Positions 1-8,216 of a DNA stretch of 64,000 nt are shown one piece after another. The DNA comes from JAUYQR01 sp963822435. Its GTDB lineage: Bacteria; Pseudomonadota; Alphaproteobacteria; Rhodobacterales; Rhodobacteraceae. Below the pieces are notes generated by a model. It did not search any database and had not been told where the DNA came from. It worked only from the letters and a program-made list of their open reading frames with translations. Where the stretch lies: the NCBI GenBank assembly GCA_963822435.1, contig CAWGHN010000003.1:124001-188000 (forward strand), read 5' to 3'. Positions within the stretch are counted from its first letter, which is position 1. Every line of letters starts with the position of its first letter. Position numbers and translations under genes: made by a program.

Positions 1-1
1 C

Positions 2-262
2 ACCGGCATCCGTATCCTCGCCGGCGTCAACTTCGCCACCAACCGCAACAACCTCTTCATCGTGGCGGTCTCGCTCGGCTTCGGAATGATCCCGCTCATC
101 GCGCCGAACTTCAAGCAGTGGATGCCCCACGACATCCACCCGCTGATCGAAAGCGGCATCCTCCTCGCCTCGGTCGCCGCCGTCCTCCTGAACGCCTTTT
201 TCAACGGCGCCAAGGGCTCGGTCGCCGAAGCCAAGGGCGCGGCAATGGCCGCCGACCACTGA
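2..262 (+). CDS. NCS2 nucleobase (uracil/xanthine) permease, C-terminal end only
   Basis: This is the last 86 codons of a gene that begins before the window. The reading frame is open from base 2 to the TGA at 260-262. The peptide starts TGIRILAGVNFATNRNN and ends with two hydrophobic segments and a short polar tail. A segment reading NLFIVAVSLGFGMIPLIAP is typical of the last membrane spans of nucleobase:cation symporter-2 proteins, which import uracil, xanthine or uric acid with a cation across the inner membrane. The substrate cannot be told from the C-terminus alone. Confidence 0.75.
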   Translation, partial: TGIRILAGVNFATNRNNLFIVAVSLGFGMIPLIAPNFKQWMPHDIHPLIESGILLASVAAVLLNAFFNGAKGSVAEAKGAAMAADH

Positions 263-308
263 CGCGACGGCCCTCCCCGCCAAGGGGAGGGCGACACCCG
301 CAAATGCA

Positions 309-338
309 AAACGGGGGCAGCTTGCACTACCCCCGTTT
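309..338 (-). terminator. Intrinsic terminator after the cold-shock gene
   Basis: A perfect 9-bp inverted repeat AAACGGGGG / CCCCCGTTT encloses a 12-nt loop. On the minus strand the stem ends in GTTTT and lies 24 nt past the cold-shock stop codon. The plus-strand permease gene ends 46 nt to the left, so the hairpin may serve both convergent genes. Confidence 0.7.
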
Positions 339-362
339 CAAATTTCAGATCGCTGGAATGGC

Positions 363-569
363 TTACGCCAGAGCGAGGTTCACAGCCGATTCGCGACCGT
401 CACGGCCGGATTCGATGTCGAACGTCACGGCTTGGCCGTCGTTCAGCTGACGGATGCCAGCGCGCTCAAGAGCGGTGACGTGGACGAACACGTCCTTGCC
501 GCCCGATTCCGGAGCGATAAAACCGAAACCTTTGGTGGCGTTGAACCATTTCACGGTGCCTTTGGCCAT
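363..569 (-). CDS. Cold-shock domain protein (CspA family), 68 aa
   Basis: This small OB-fold protein binds single-stranded RNA and DNA and acts as an RNA chaperone in the cytoplasm. It starts MAKGTVKWFNATKGFGFIAP, which contains the RNP1-type KGFGFI motif; RNP2 reads VFVHVTAL. The length is normal for CspA proteins. The ATG at 569 was chosen over an in-frame ATG 12 codons upstream because it has a strong AAGGAGA ribosome site and gives the canonical family start. It is monocistronic, with an intrinsic terminator just downstream. Cold inducibility cannot be judged from the sequence. Confidence 0.93.
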   Translation of the reverse strand: MAKGTVKWFNATKGFGFIAPESGGKDVFVHVTALERAGIRQLNDGQAVTFDIESGRDGRESAVNLALA

Positions 570-819
570 CGTGATGTCTCCTTCTAGTATCGCCACCCGC
601 AGCATGCGGTGGCCCGGCTAAGTCCCCTCAAGATCGAGTAGTCTGAAGCCGCGAAGGAAACAGAGGTCGATAGAAAGTGTTCGCACAGGCCACATGCACC
701 TTTTTCGCCGAAAATACAAGGCCTGCGGCAAAACAATCCCCCAAGGCGCAAAACTCTGGCGCGATTTCGCCGCAACTGTCAGTCTCGCCTGACAACATGA
801 CCGTTCCTGCAAGGTGCCC

Positions 820-2040
820 ATGCTCGCCCGATCCGGCCTTTCCGCGCCCGCACTTTCCGGCGCCCCACGCCCCGGCCTCTGCACCGATTGCGGCGTCTCG
901 CGCATGGCCGACCCCCGCGCCTGCGGTCGCGCCTGCCAGTTCATCGCCCCCGACTACCCCGCCCTCGAACGCAGCGCCCACGGCCGCGAAGCCGACCCCG
1001 CCTTGGGCGACGAGGCGTTCTTCGGCGTCACCCTCACCATGCAGCGCGCTCGGCTTTCCCCCCCGGCCCCCGGCGCGCAATGGACCGGCATCACCACCAC
1101 CCTCGCCGCCACCCTTCTCGAAACCGGCGCGGTCGATGCCGTCCTTACCGTCGCCCCAGACCCGTCCGACACATGGAAACCCCTGCCCGTCATCATCACC
1201 GATGCAGCCGCAATGGCCGAGGCGCGGGGCATGCGCATGGGCTACGCCCCGACCGTGGCCCTTCTGGAACCCGCCCGCGCCGCCGGCCACAAACGCATCG
1301 CCTTCATCGGCATCCCCTGTCAGGTCTACGCCCTGCGCGCCCTCGAAAAGACCCTCGGCTTTGACGCCATCCACGTCATCGGCACCCCTTGCTCCGACAA
1401 CACCACCACCGAAAACTTCCACACCTTCCTCAACCTTCTCGATCCCTACCCCGACACCGTCAGCTACCTCGAATTTCGCACCGACTTCCGCGTCGAGCTT
1501 CGCTTCACCGATGGCCGCCCCACGAAACTGATCCCCTTCCTGCAACTCCCGATCAGCCAGCTTCCCCCCGATTTCTTCCCCCTCACCTGCAAGACCTGCG
1601 TCGATTACACCAACCGCCTCGCCGACATCACCGTGGGCTACATGGGCGGCGACGGCGACCAATGGCTCATCACCCGCAACCAGCGTGGCGCAGACCTCCT
1701 CGAACTCATCGAACCCCGCCTCACCACCCGGCCCCTCACCTCCTCCGGCAAGCGCGATGGGGCGGTGCGCGGCTTCATGGAAAACACCGCCCGCGCCGCC
1801 GGCGGCCTGCCGCTGCGCCGGATGCCGAACTGGCTCCGCCCCCTGGTCGGTCGCCTGCAACGCTTCACCGGCCCCAAGGGCCTCGAATTCGCCCGCACGA
1901 GAGTCGAGATGAAGGCCATCGAAACCATCCTCCACCTCCGCCGCGCCCACCCCGCCCGCATGAAGAACATGGTCCCCGCCCATGTCTGGCGGGTTGCCGC
2001 GCGCTACGGCCTGATCCCCGGCAAAGACGAAACCCGCTAG
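820..2040 (+). CDS. bciB: Probable ferredoxin-dependent divinyl (proto)chlorophyllide 8-vinyl reductase, BciB/HCAR family (FrhB-like)
   Basis: The 406-residue protein belongs to the F420-hydrogenase beta-subunit (FrhB) superfamily. An N-terminal cysteine cluster (Cys21, 24, 35 and 39) and a later TCKTCVDYTNRLADITVGYMG block near residues 250-270 suit [4Fe-4S] binding. The IPCQVYALRALE and IGTPCSDNTTTENF motifs resemble BciB and plant 7-hydroxymethyl chlorophyll a reductase more than archaeal FrhB. BciB reduces the C8 vinyl group during (bacterio)chlorophyll synthesis using ferredoxin and FAD. ATG 820 was preferred to GTG 814 because AAGG lies 5 nt upstream. The potassium channel gene follows after 12 nt. 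No other pigment gene is in view, so the exact substrate is inferred from motifs only. Confidence 0.65.
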   Translation: MLARSGLSAPALSGAPRPGLCTDCGVSRMADPRACGRACQFIAPDYPALERSAHGREADPALGDEAFFGVTLTMQRARLSPPAPGAQWTGITTTLAATLLETGAVDAVLTVAPDPSDTWKPLPVIITDAAAMAEARGMRMGYAPTVALLEPARAAGHKRIAFIGIPCQVYALRALEKTLGFDAIHVIGTPCSDNTTTENFHTFLNLLDPYPDTVSYLEFRTDFRVELRFTDGRPTKLIPFLQLPISQLPPDFFPLTCKTCVDYTNRLADITVGYMGGDGDQWLITRNQRGADLLELIEPRLTTRPLTSSGKRDGAVRGFMENTARAAGGLPLRRMPNWLRPLVGRLQRFTGPKGLEFARTRVEMKAIETILHLRRAHPARMKNMVPAHVWRVAARYGLIPGKDETR

Positions 2041-2052
2041 GACCGAAGGCGT

Positions 2053-2820
2053 ATGTCCCTCCGCACCCGCCTGCGCACCCTCTACGAAGGCCAGACCGAC
2101 GCCGCCGACCGGTTCCGCTACGGCCTGCTCGCCTTCGACCTCTTGACCATCGCCTTCCTGATCGGCACCTCGTTCATCGCTCGTGGCGCCAAGACCGAGA
2201 CCATCGACGCCATCATCGGCGTCGTCTACCTCGTTGATGTCGCCGCGCGGCTCTGGATCTCGCCGCGCCCGTTGAAGGATCTCCTCACCCCCTACGGTCT
2301 TGCCGACATCGCGGTCGTGGTCTCGCTCCTCGCGCCCCTCTACGGCGAAGGTCTGGCCTTCCTCCGGGTCCTGCGCCTCTACCGCACGCTCCACTCGCCG
2401 CAGACGCTGCGCCAGCTCAGGCAGGACTGGGCGTTCTTCCATGAGAACCAAAGCACCGTGCGCGCCGCCCTCAACCTCCTGATCTTCGTCTTCCTGATGA
2501 CCGCACTGGTCTACGAACTGCAAAGCCCGGTGAACCCCAAGATCGCCACCTACCTCGACGCGCTCTACTTCACCGTCACCACCCTCACCACCACCGGCTT
2601 CGGCGACGTCACCCTCGTGGGTGAAAGCGGCAAGCTTCTCGCCGTGATCATCATGATCTTCGGCATCTCCCTTTTCCTGCGCCTGATCCAGGTCATGCTG
2701 CGCCCAAGCAAGGTCGACCACAAATGCCCGACCTGCGGCCTGCGCCGCCACGACCACGACGCCGTGCATTGCAAGGCCTGCGGCACCATCCTCAACATCG
2801 AAGATGACGGCGCCGTCTGA
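2053..2820 (+). CDS. Voltage-gated-type potassium channel with C-terminal zinc ribbon
   Basis: This 255-residue protein has an ion-transport (six-helix Kv-like) core: S1-S4-type hydrophobic segments over residues 20-125, including an arginine-bearing segment (LRVLRLYRTL), then a pore loop and final helix over about 150-220. The selectivity filter reads TTLTTTGFGDV, the TxGFGD variant of the K+ filter. The C-terminal 30 residues carry a CPTCGL...CKACG zinc ribbon, an unusual cytoplasmic tail that may bind metal or a partner. It probably passes K+ across the inner membrane. It is 12 nt downstream of the BciB-like gene, so the two are likely co-transcribed. Confidence 0.85.
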   Translation: MSLRTRLRTLYEGQTDAADRFRYGLLAFDLLTIAFLIGTSFIARGAKTETIDAIIGVVYLVDVAARLWISPRPLKDLLTPYGLADIAVVVSLLAPLYGEGLAFLRVLRLYRTLHSPQTLRQLRQDWAFFHENQSTVRAALNLLIFVFLMTALVYELQSPVNPKIATYLDALYFTVTTLTTTGFGDVTLVGESGKLLAVIIMIFGISLFLRLIQVMLRPSKVDHKCPTCGLRRHDHDAVHCKACGTILNIEDDGAV

Positions 2821-3260
2821 AATCCCGCGGCACAATGGCGCCGACATGCCCCGAACAGCCACGCGGCACGATGGCCGTCGTCACACGCAGACCGGTATCG
2901 GCACCGGCCAGCCGGCACCACAACCGCCCCCCGGTCGCCTCACCCTTGCGCCGGCCCGCCTCCGCCTTGATCCGCCATCAAGCGCCGCTGCCCGAACTCG
3001 GCGCCACACCAGCCCCCCGAACTTCCTCTTTGCCCAAATATCCCACGGGAGGTCTGGAGGGTGTGAAACCCTCCAGTCCCGCACCCTGCCACCCGCCCCG
3101 CCCCCACAAAGTTGGCTAACAACCCCTTACCGCAGCCCGCAACGCCATGATCTTGCTGGCCTTGCAAAATGTCCCACCGTGGGACACGCCCGTCCCACCC
3201 CTTGCCACCGCCCTTGAAACCCCCAACACTGGGCCCCATGATCGCCCCGTTCCCCTCGCC
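2821..3260. other. Gene-free interval holding one copy of the composite palindromic element
   Basis: I see no convincing gene in these 440 bases. The left part is C-rich and unstructured. The right part holds the palindrome-bearing element at 3112-3186, followed by a second half-site GTCCCACC at 3191-3198. An open frame runs into the interval from the downstream permease gene, but its first 38 codons lack permease character and are treated as non-coding. Confidence 0.6.
3112..3186 (-). repeat. Composite palindromic element, copy C (diverged)
   Basis: The palindrome TGTCCCAC-C-GTGGGACA occupies 3170-3186. Read on the minus strand it is followed by a diverged central box (ATCATGGCGTTG, compared with TTTCAATGGCTTG in the other copies), then TTGTTAGCCAAC near 3112-3123 in place of TTGTTAAC. 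Spacing matches the copies at 46243 and 62331 to within one or two bases. The palindrome end faces the start of the permease gene at 3261. Confidence 0.7.
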
Positions 3261-4133
3261 ATGAAGCCCCTCGACAACCGGGCCTGGCTCCTTCTCGTTC
3301 CCGCCGGTGCGGTCATGGCCTTCGTCGGCCTGATCCCCCTCGTCTCGGTGCTGAACTTCTCCTTCCACGACATCTTCTCGCTCGAACAGGCCTACTGGAT
3401 CGGCACCGAATGGTATGCCGACCTCGTCGCCTCGCCGCGCTTCCACGCCAGCCTCGCCCGCAGCCTCCTCTTCTCCGCCACCGTCCTCGCCGTGCAGATC
3501 CCCCTCGGCATTGCCATCGCGGTCCTCATCGCCGGATCGGGCCGCGCCGGCACCGCCATCCTCCTCCTCGTCGCCGTCCCTCTCGTGGTGCCGTGGAACA
3601 TGATCCCGATGATGTGGCTCAGTCTGATCAACCCCGACACCGGCCCCCTCGGCCGCGCGATGGTCGCCCAAGGCATCGACTTCGACTACAAGTTCACCGC
3701 GCTCCACACCTGGGCGCTCCTCGTCGTGATGGACACCTGGCACTGGACGGGTCTCGTCGTGATCCTCGCCACCGCCGCCCTCTCCGGCATCCCCCGCCCT
3801 TACTACCAGGCCGCCGCGATCGACGGCGCCTCCCGCCTCGCCGTCTTCCGCCACATCGAACTGCCGCGCATCACCACCGCGCTCGGCATCGTGTTCCTGC
3901 TGCGCTTCGTCGACAGCCTGATGATCTACACCGAGGCCTTCACGATCAACGCCGGCGGCCCCGATGGCGCCACCACCTTCCTCGCCCTTGAACTGGGCGA
4001 AGAGATCAAGGGCTTCACCTACGGCGCCGCCGCCGCCCGCTCGATCGTGTACTTCCTGATCGTCATCACCGTGGTCTGGGCCTTCCTGACAATCACGCGC
4101 CACCGCGCCCGCGACCCCGGTGCCACCACATGA
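3261..4133 (+). CDS. ABC transporter permease, MalF-type, glycerol (GlpP)-like
   Basis: This 290-residue inner-membrane permease has about six hydrophobic segments. Its cytoplasmic EAA loop reads YYQAAAIDGASRLAVFRHI, the site that docks the ATPase. Segments such as VVMDTWHWTGLVVIL and DSLMIYTEAFTINAGGP resemble the GlpP permease of rhizobial glycerol importers more than maltose permeases. ATG 3261 was chosen because the longer frame adds 38 non-membrane residues and overlaps the palindromic element. It overlaps the next gene by 4 nt (ATGA). No ATPase or binding-protein gene is adjacent, so the substrate is inferred from resemblance only. Confidence 0.8.
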   Translation: MKPLDNRAWLLLVPAGAVMAFVGLIPLVSVLNFSFHDIFSLEQAYWIGTEWYADLVASPRFHASLARSLLFSATVLAVQIPLGIAIAVLIAGSGRAGTAILLLVAVPLVVPWNMIPMMWLSLINPDTGPLGRAMVAQGIDFDYKFTALHTWALLVVMDTWHWTGLVVILATAALSGIPRPYYQAAAIDGASRLAVFRHIELPRITTALGIVFLLRFVDSLMIYTEAFTINAGGPDGATTFLALELGEEIKGFTYGAAAARSIVYFLIVITVVWAFLTITRHRARDPGATT

Positions 4134-4915
4134 TCCTCGTCCGCACCCTCGCCATCGCGGCCCTCGCGGCCTTCATCCTCCTGCCGTTCGCGCAGACCGT
4201 GGTCCTCAGTTTCACCGCCACGCTCGACCATCCCGGCGTCACCGTGGGCGACTGGAGCCTCGTCAACTACCGCAACATCTTCGCCAGCCCGACCCTGACC
4301 GCCTCGATCACCAACTCCCTCGTCTACGTCCTTCTGAACGTCGCGCTCTGCCTTGCCGCTGGCCTGCCCGCCGCCTACGCCTTCTCGCGTTACCGCTTCA
4401 CCGGCGACCGCCACGTCCTCTTCCTGCTCCTCGCCTTCCGCGTCACGCCCCCGGTCGTCCTGTCCCTCCCGATCTTCATCCTCTTCGCGCAGGCCGGCCT
4501 CGTGAACTCGCCCGTGGGCATCGCGCTCGTCCACTGTCTCTTCAACCTGCCCATCGCGATCTGGATTCTGGAAAGCTTCATCTCCGCCGTCCCCCGCGAA
4601 TATGATGAAACCGCGTTCCTCGACGGCCACACCCTGCCGTCCTACTTCATCGGTCACCTGATCCCGGCCATCGCCCCCGGAATCGGCGTGACAGCCTTCT
4701 TCTGCTTCATCTTTTCATGGGTGGAGGTGGTGTTCGCCCGCATCCTCACCGTGACCGGCGGAAAACCGATCACCATGGCGATCAACGCGCTTTTCACGTT
4801 TCAGACCGACATCGGCCTCGTCATGGCAATGACCGTGTTTTCCCTGATCCCCGGCCTTGCGATGATCTGGTTCGTGCGCAACCACATCGCCCGCGGCTTC
4901 GTGATCCGCACCTGA
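4130..4915 (+). CDS. ABC transporter permease, MalG-type, glycerol (GlpQ)-like
   Basis: This is the second half of the heterodimeric channel, 261 residues with six predicted membrane spans. Its EAA loop reads EYDETAFLDGHTLPSYFIGH and lies about 80 residues from the C-terminus, as in MalG-type proteins. The ATGA overlap with the upstream permease implies translational coupling. The next gene is convergent (GAPDH), with only 5 nt between stop codons, so the transcription unit ends here. The usual two ATPases and the periplasmic binding protein of glycerol-type importers must lie elsewhere if the system works. Confidence 0.82.
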   Translation: MILVRTLAIAALAAFILLPFAQTVVLSFTATLDHPGVTVGDWSLVNYRNIFASPTLTASITNSLVYVLLNVALCLAAGLPAAYAFSRYRFTGDRHVLFLLLAFRVTPPVVLSLPIFILFAQAGLVNSPVGIALVHCLFNLPIAIWILESFISAVPREYDETAFLDGHTLPSYFIGHLIPAIAPGIGVTAFFCFIFSWVEVVFARILTVTGGKPITMAINALFTFQTDIGLVMAMTVFSLIPGLAMIWFVRNHIARGFVIRT

Positions 4916-4920
4916 CCGCG

Positions 4921-5889
4921 TCAGGCCATCAACCGCGCCACATCCAGCATCCGGTTGGAAAAGCCCCATTCGTTGTCGTACCAGCCAAACACCCGGATCA
5001 GCCGCGCGGGCATCACCCGCGTCTCGGGGCAGGCCATCACGATGCTTTCCTTCCGCGCCCGCAAATCGGTTGACACCAGCGCCCTGTCCGTCGCGCCAAT
5101 CACCCCGCCCGCCGCCCGAAACGCCACATTCAGCGCCTCGACCGAGGCCTCACGCTCGGTGACAACCGTCAAATCCACGCAAGACACCGAGGCCACCGGC
5201 ACTCGCACCGCCGACCCGCCGATCCGCCCCGCGATCTCCGGCAGCACCACGTCCAGCAACCGCTGGGCCGAGGTCGTCGTCGGCACCATCGACAAGGCCG
5301 CCGCGCGGCTTCGCGCAAACTCCGCCGCCGGCGCATCGACCGTGGGCTGCGACCCTGTATAGCAGTGGATCGTGGTCATCGACCCCGTCACCACGCCCCA
5401 CCCCTCGTGCAAAAGCCGCACCAGCGGCGCCAGCGCGTTCGTCGTGCAGGATGCGTTCGACACGATCGGGTGGCGACCCAGCGCCGCCTCGTTCGCCCCC
5501 AGCACCACCGTCACATCCGCCGCCGACGAGGGGCCAGAGATCAGCACCCGCCGCGCCCCCGCGATCAGCCCGCGCTCCGCCACCTCGCGCCGGTCGGCCC
5601 GCCCGGTGCATTCCATCACCACATCGACGCCCGAAAGATCGAGGCCCGAGATATCCGCCGTCCGGTGCAGCGGAATGGCCCGGCCATCCACCACCAGCGC
5701 GCCATCCGCCAGCGCCACCTGTCCCGGCCAGGGCCCGAACACGCTGTCATATTCAAAAAGATAGGCGCACATTTCGGGCGCGGCGATGTCATTTATCCCG
5801 ACGACCTCGATCCCCGGCGCCGCGCCCTTGGCCCAGGCCCGCAGCACCGACCGCCCGATCCGCCCGAACCCGTTGATAAAGACGCGCAT
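4921..5889 (-). CDS. gap: Glyceraldehyde-3-phosphate dehydrogenase (type I family)
   Basis: This 322-residue cytoplasmic enzyme oxidises glyceraldehyde-3-phosphate to 1,3-bisphosphoglycerate. The N-terminal Rossmann motif is INGFGRIGR, and the catalytic block is SNASCTTNA with Cys148. The TTIHCYTGSQ stretch carries the catalytic His, and the C-terminal WYDNEWGFSNRM signature is intact. NDIAA near residue 33 keeps the Asp that favours NAD. It departs from housekeeping GapA in SGPSS (usually SAPxK) and CYTGSQ, so it may be a secondary isozyme or an erythrose-4-phosphate dehydrogenase relative. Start 5889 gives the canonical MRVFINGFGRIG; the ribosome site is weak. Its codons favour G endings, unlike the plus-strand neighbours. 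Confidence 0.85.
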   Translation of the reverse strand: MRVFINGFGRIGRSVLRAWAKGAAPGIEVVGINDIAAPEMCAYLFEYDSVFGPWPGQVALADGALVVDGRAIPLHRTADISGLDLSGVDVVMECTGRADRREVAERGLIAGARRVLISGPSSAADVTVVLGANEAALGRHPIVSNASCTTNALAPLVRLLHEGWGVVTGSMTTIHCYTGSQPTVDAPAAEFARSRAAALSMVPTTTSAQRLLDVVLPEIAGRIGGSAVRVPVASVSCVDLTVVTEREASVEALNVAFRAAGGVIGATDRALVSTDLRARKESIVMACPETRVMPARLIRVFGWYDNEWGFSNRMLDVARLMA

Positions 5890-5983
5890 CGCTTGGCCCC
5901 CCGATCCTCGCGCCAACTCAGACCATGACCCGAGCCCGCGTTCAACAGCGCGCCGCGTTGAATCTTGTGCCCGTTACAAGCCC

Positions 5984-6943
5984 TTAGACCTCGACGCGGA
6001 TGCCCTGCCCGCGCTCCTCGGCGCGTTTCACGGCCACCCCTGCCACCGCCAGATCCTGCAACCCGACTCCGGTGCCATCGAAAAGCGTGATTTCCGCGTC
6101 AGACACCCGCCCCGGATGCGCCCCGGTCAGCACATCGCCCAAAGGCGTGATAGCCGTCGCATCCAAGAGCCCCGCCGCCACCGCATGCTGCGCCTCACCC
6201 AGACTGACCGACTGCGCGATCTCGTCGGCAAACACCGAGGCGCGCCCAAGAAGCGTTGGCTCCACCTCCTGCTTGCCCACCGTGTCGGTCCCCATGCAGG
6301 CCAGATGCGTGCCGTCCGCGACATGGGCGCTCATCAAACTCGCCGCCGGGCTTGAGGTGATGGTGATGATCACATCCGCCTCCACCATCCGTTCCAGCCC
6401 GACCGCCTCAAACGGCAAGCCAAGCTCCGCCGCAATCGCCCCCAGCTTCGGCAGCATGTCGGCATGCAGGTTCCACGCGATCACCTTGTCGAACTGCCGC
6501 ACCCGGGCCGCCGCCCGCAACTGAAACCCCGCCTGATGCCCCGCACCCACCATCCCCAGCACCCGCGCATCCTTCCGCGCCAGCCGGTCGATCGAAATCG
6601 CCGACGCCGCCGCGGTGCGCAAAGCCGTCAACAGCCCGCCCCCCACCATCGCCGTCGGCCGCCCCGTCTCCGGGTCGAACAGGAACACCGTCGACTGGTG
6701 GTTGATGATCCCGCGCGCCGCGTTGCCGGGAAAATATCCCCCCGCCTTCACGCCAAGCTGCCCACCCGCCCGGTCCAGGCCCGACTTGAAGCCATACTGC
6801 CGCCCCTCGCCCAGCGCCTCGCGCACCACCGGAAAGTTGTAGGCCTCCCCGCGCGCCATCGCCGCAAACGTCGCCTTCACCGCCGCAAACGCATCATCAG
6901 GCGACACCAGATCCGCAATCAGCCCCTCGGGTACGATCAGCAT
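5984..6943 (-). CDS. bhcD: Iminosuccinate reductase BhcD (ornithine cyclodeaminase/mu-crystallin family)
   Basis: This 319-residue NAD(P)H-dependent enzyme would reduce iminosuccinate to L-aspartate, the last step of the beta-hydroxyaspartate cycle. The fold is ornithine cyclodeaminase-like: a substrate-domain segment YGFKSGLDRAGGQLGVKAGG and a Rossmann motif GMVGAGHQAGFQ. Sequence alone would give the generic family name. The specific call rests on its position as the last gene of bhcABCD, with bhcC 105 nt upstream. Start 6943 (MLIVPEGLIADL) was preferred because the upstream in-frame extension looks like an intergenic leader. The intergenic space before it is the longest in the operon. Confidence 0.85.
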   Translation of the reverse strand: MLIVPEGLIADLVSPDDAFAAVKATFAAMARGEAYNFPVVREALGEGRQYGFKSGLDRAGGQLGVKAGGYFPGNAARGIINHQSTVFLFDPETGRPTAMVGGGLLTALRTAAASAISIDRLARKDARVLGMVGAGHQAGFQLRAAARVRQFDKVIAWNLHADMLPKLGAIAAELGLPFEAVGLERMVEADVIITITSSPAASLMSAHVADGTHLACMGTDTVGKQEVEPTLLGRASVFADEIAQSVSLGEAQHAVAAGLLDATAITPLGDVLTGAHPGRVSDAEITLFDGTGVGLQDLAVAGVAVKRAEERGQGIRVEV

Positions 6944-7048
6944 CCCACCACCGCTTTCATCTGTCCGAAAATATCCCCGCCGGAGGCTCCCGGCGGGTCC
7001 GTTTGCCATACGCCTGCCATACACTTGCCAGACGCTGTGCAGACAGCG

Positions 7049-8212
7049 TCAATACGCCTTGCCGCGTGCCGAAACCGGCCACACCACTTCGACCTTGCCA
7101 CCCCGCACACCGACATACCAGTCATGCACATTGCAGGTCGGATCACAGTGTCCCGGCACCAGCTTCAGCTTGTCGTTGACCTTCAGAACACCTTGCGGAT
7201 CGTCCACAACCCCATGTTCGTCCGAGCATTTGACGTATTTCACATCCGTCCGCCCATAGATCACCGGCAGCCCCGAATCCACCGACTGCGCCTTCAACCC
7301 GGCATCGACAATCGCCTTGTCGGCCTTGGCATGGCTCATCACGCTCGTCAGGATGAACAGCGCATTCTCCCATTCTCCCTGGTCGATCCGCTTGCCGTTC
7401 TCATCCAGAATCCGGCCATAGTCCGCATCCATGAACGCATAGCTGCCACACTGCAACTCGTTGTAAACGCCCGAATTGCTCTCGAAGTAATAGCTCCCCG
7501 TGCCGCCGCCGCCAACGATGTCGCAGGCGATCCCTTCGGCCTTCAGCGCATCCACGGCGTCCTTGACCTGAGCCACCGCAAGGTCGATCTTCGCCTTCCG
7601 GTCGGCATAGCTGTCCATATGCTGCATCGCGCCCTGATAGGCCTGGATACCCGCGAATTTCAGCCCCGGCGCCGCAGCAATCGCCTTCGCCAGCGCCACA
7701 ACCTCCGGCGTCGTCTTCACCCCGCAGCGCCCGGCGCCGCAGTCGATTTCCACCAGACATTCGATCGTCGTCCCGTGGCGAAGGGCCGCTGCTGACAGGT
7801 CCGCCACGTTGTCCAGCATGTCCACGCAGCAGATCGTCCGCGCGCCCAGCTTCGGCAACCGCGCCAGCCGGTCGATCTTGGCCAGATCGCGCACCTGATT
7901 GCTGACCAGCACATCCTTGATCCCGCCCCGCGCAAAGACCTCGGCCTCGCTGACCTTCTGGCAGCAAACGCCCACCGACCCGCCCAGTTTTTCCTGCAAA
8001 AGCGCCACATCCACAGACTTGTGCATCTTGCCATGCACCCGGTGCCGCATCCCGTGGGCGCGGGCATAATCGCCCATTTTCTTGATGTTACGCTCCAGCG
8101 CGTCCAGATCCAGCACCAGGCACGGCGTCTGGATGTCCGTCTCGTCCATCCCCGGCAGGGCGGGGATGTCATAGCCGACCTCAAGACCCGCAAAGTTCGA
8201 ATGGCTGTTCAT
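7049..8212 (-). CDS. bhcC: beta-Hydroxyaspartate aldolase BhcC (D-threonine aldolase-like, fold-type III PLP)
   Basis: The 387-residue PLP enzyme condenses glycine and glyoxylate to (2R,3S)-beta-hydroxyaspartate. The N-terminal alanine-racemase-like barrel carries the PLP lysine in HGKMHK (Lys62). The C-terminal metal-binding motif is PGHCDPTCNVHDWYV, typical of metal-dependent D-threonine aldolases. It lies 4 nt downstream of bhcB, so it is tightly coupled. Automatic annotation would often call this D-threonine aldolase or DSD1-like; the cluster context makes BhcC much more likely. Confidence 0.9.
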   Translation of the reverse strand: MNSHSNFAGLEVGYDIPALPGMDETDIQTPCLVLDLDALERNIKKMGDYARAHGMRHRVHGKMHKSVDVALLQEKLGGSVGVCCQKVSEAEVFARGGIKDVLVSNQVRDLAKIDRLARLPKLGARTICCVDMLDNVADLSAAALRHGTTIECLVEIDCGAGRCGVKTTPEVVALAKAIAAAPGLKFAGIQAYQGAMQHMDSYADRKAKIDLAVAQVKDAVDALKAEGIACDIVGGGGTGSYYFESNSGVYNELQCGSYAFMDADYGRILDENGKRIDQGEWENALFILTSVMSHAKADKAIVDAGLKAQSVDSGLPVIYGRTDVKYVKCSDEHGVVDDPQGVLKVNDKLKLVPGHCDPTCNVHDWYVGVRGGKVEVVWPVSARGKAY

Positions 8213-8216
8213 GATG

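Noticed and set aside
628..2862. 744-codon open frame on the minus strand
   Set aside because: It is antisense to the BciB-like and channel genes. It is Gly/Ala/Asp/Glu-rich with no domain, as expected from high-GC shadow frames.
3191..3198. Extra GTCCCACC next to element C
   Set aside because: It is only a half-site without palindrome or boxes; it may be chance in C-rich DNA.
2940..4103. 387-codon open frame on the minus strand
   Set aside because: It is antisense to the permease gene and is acidic low-complexity sequence.
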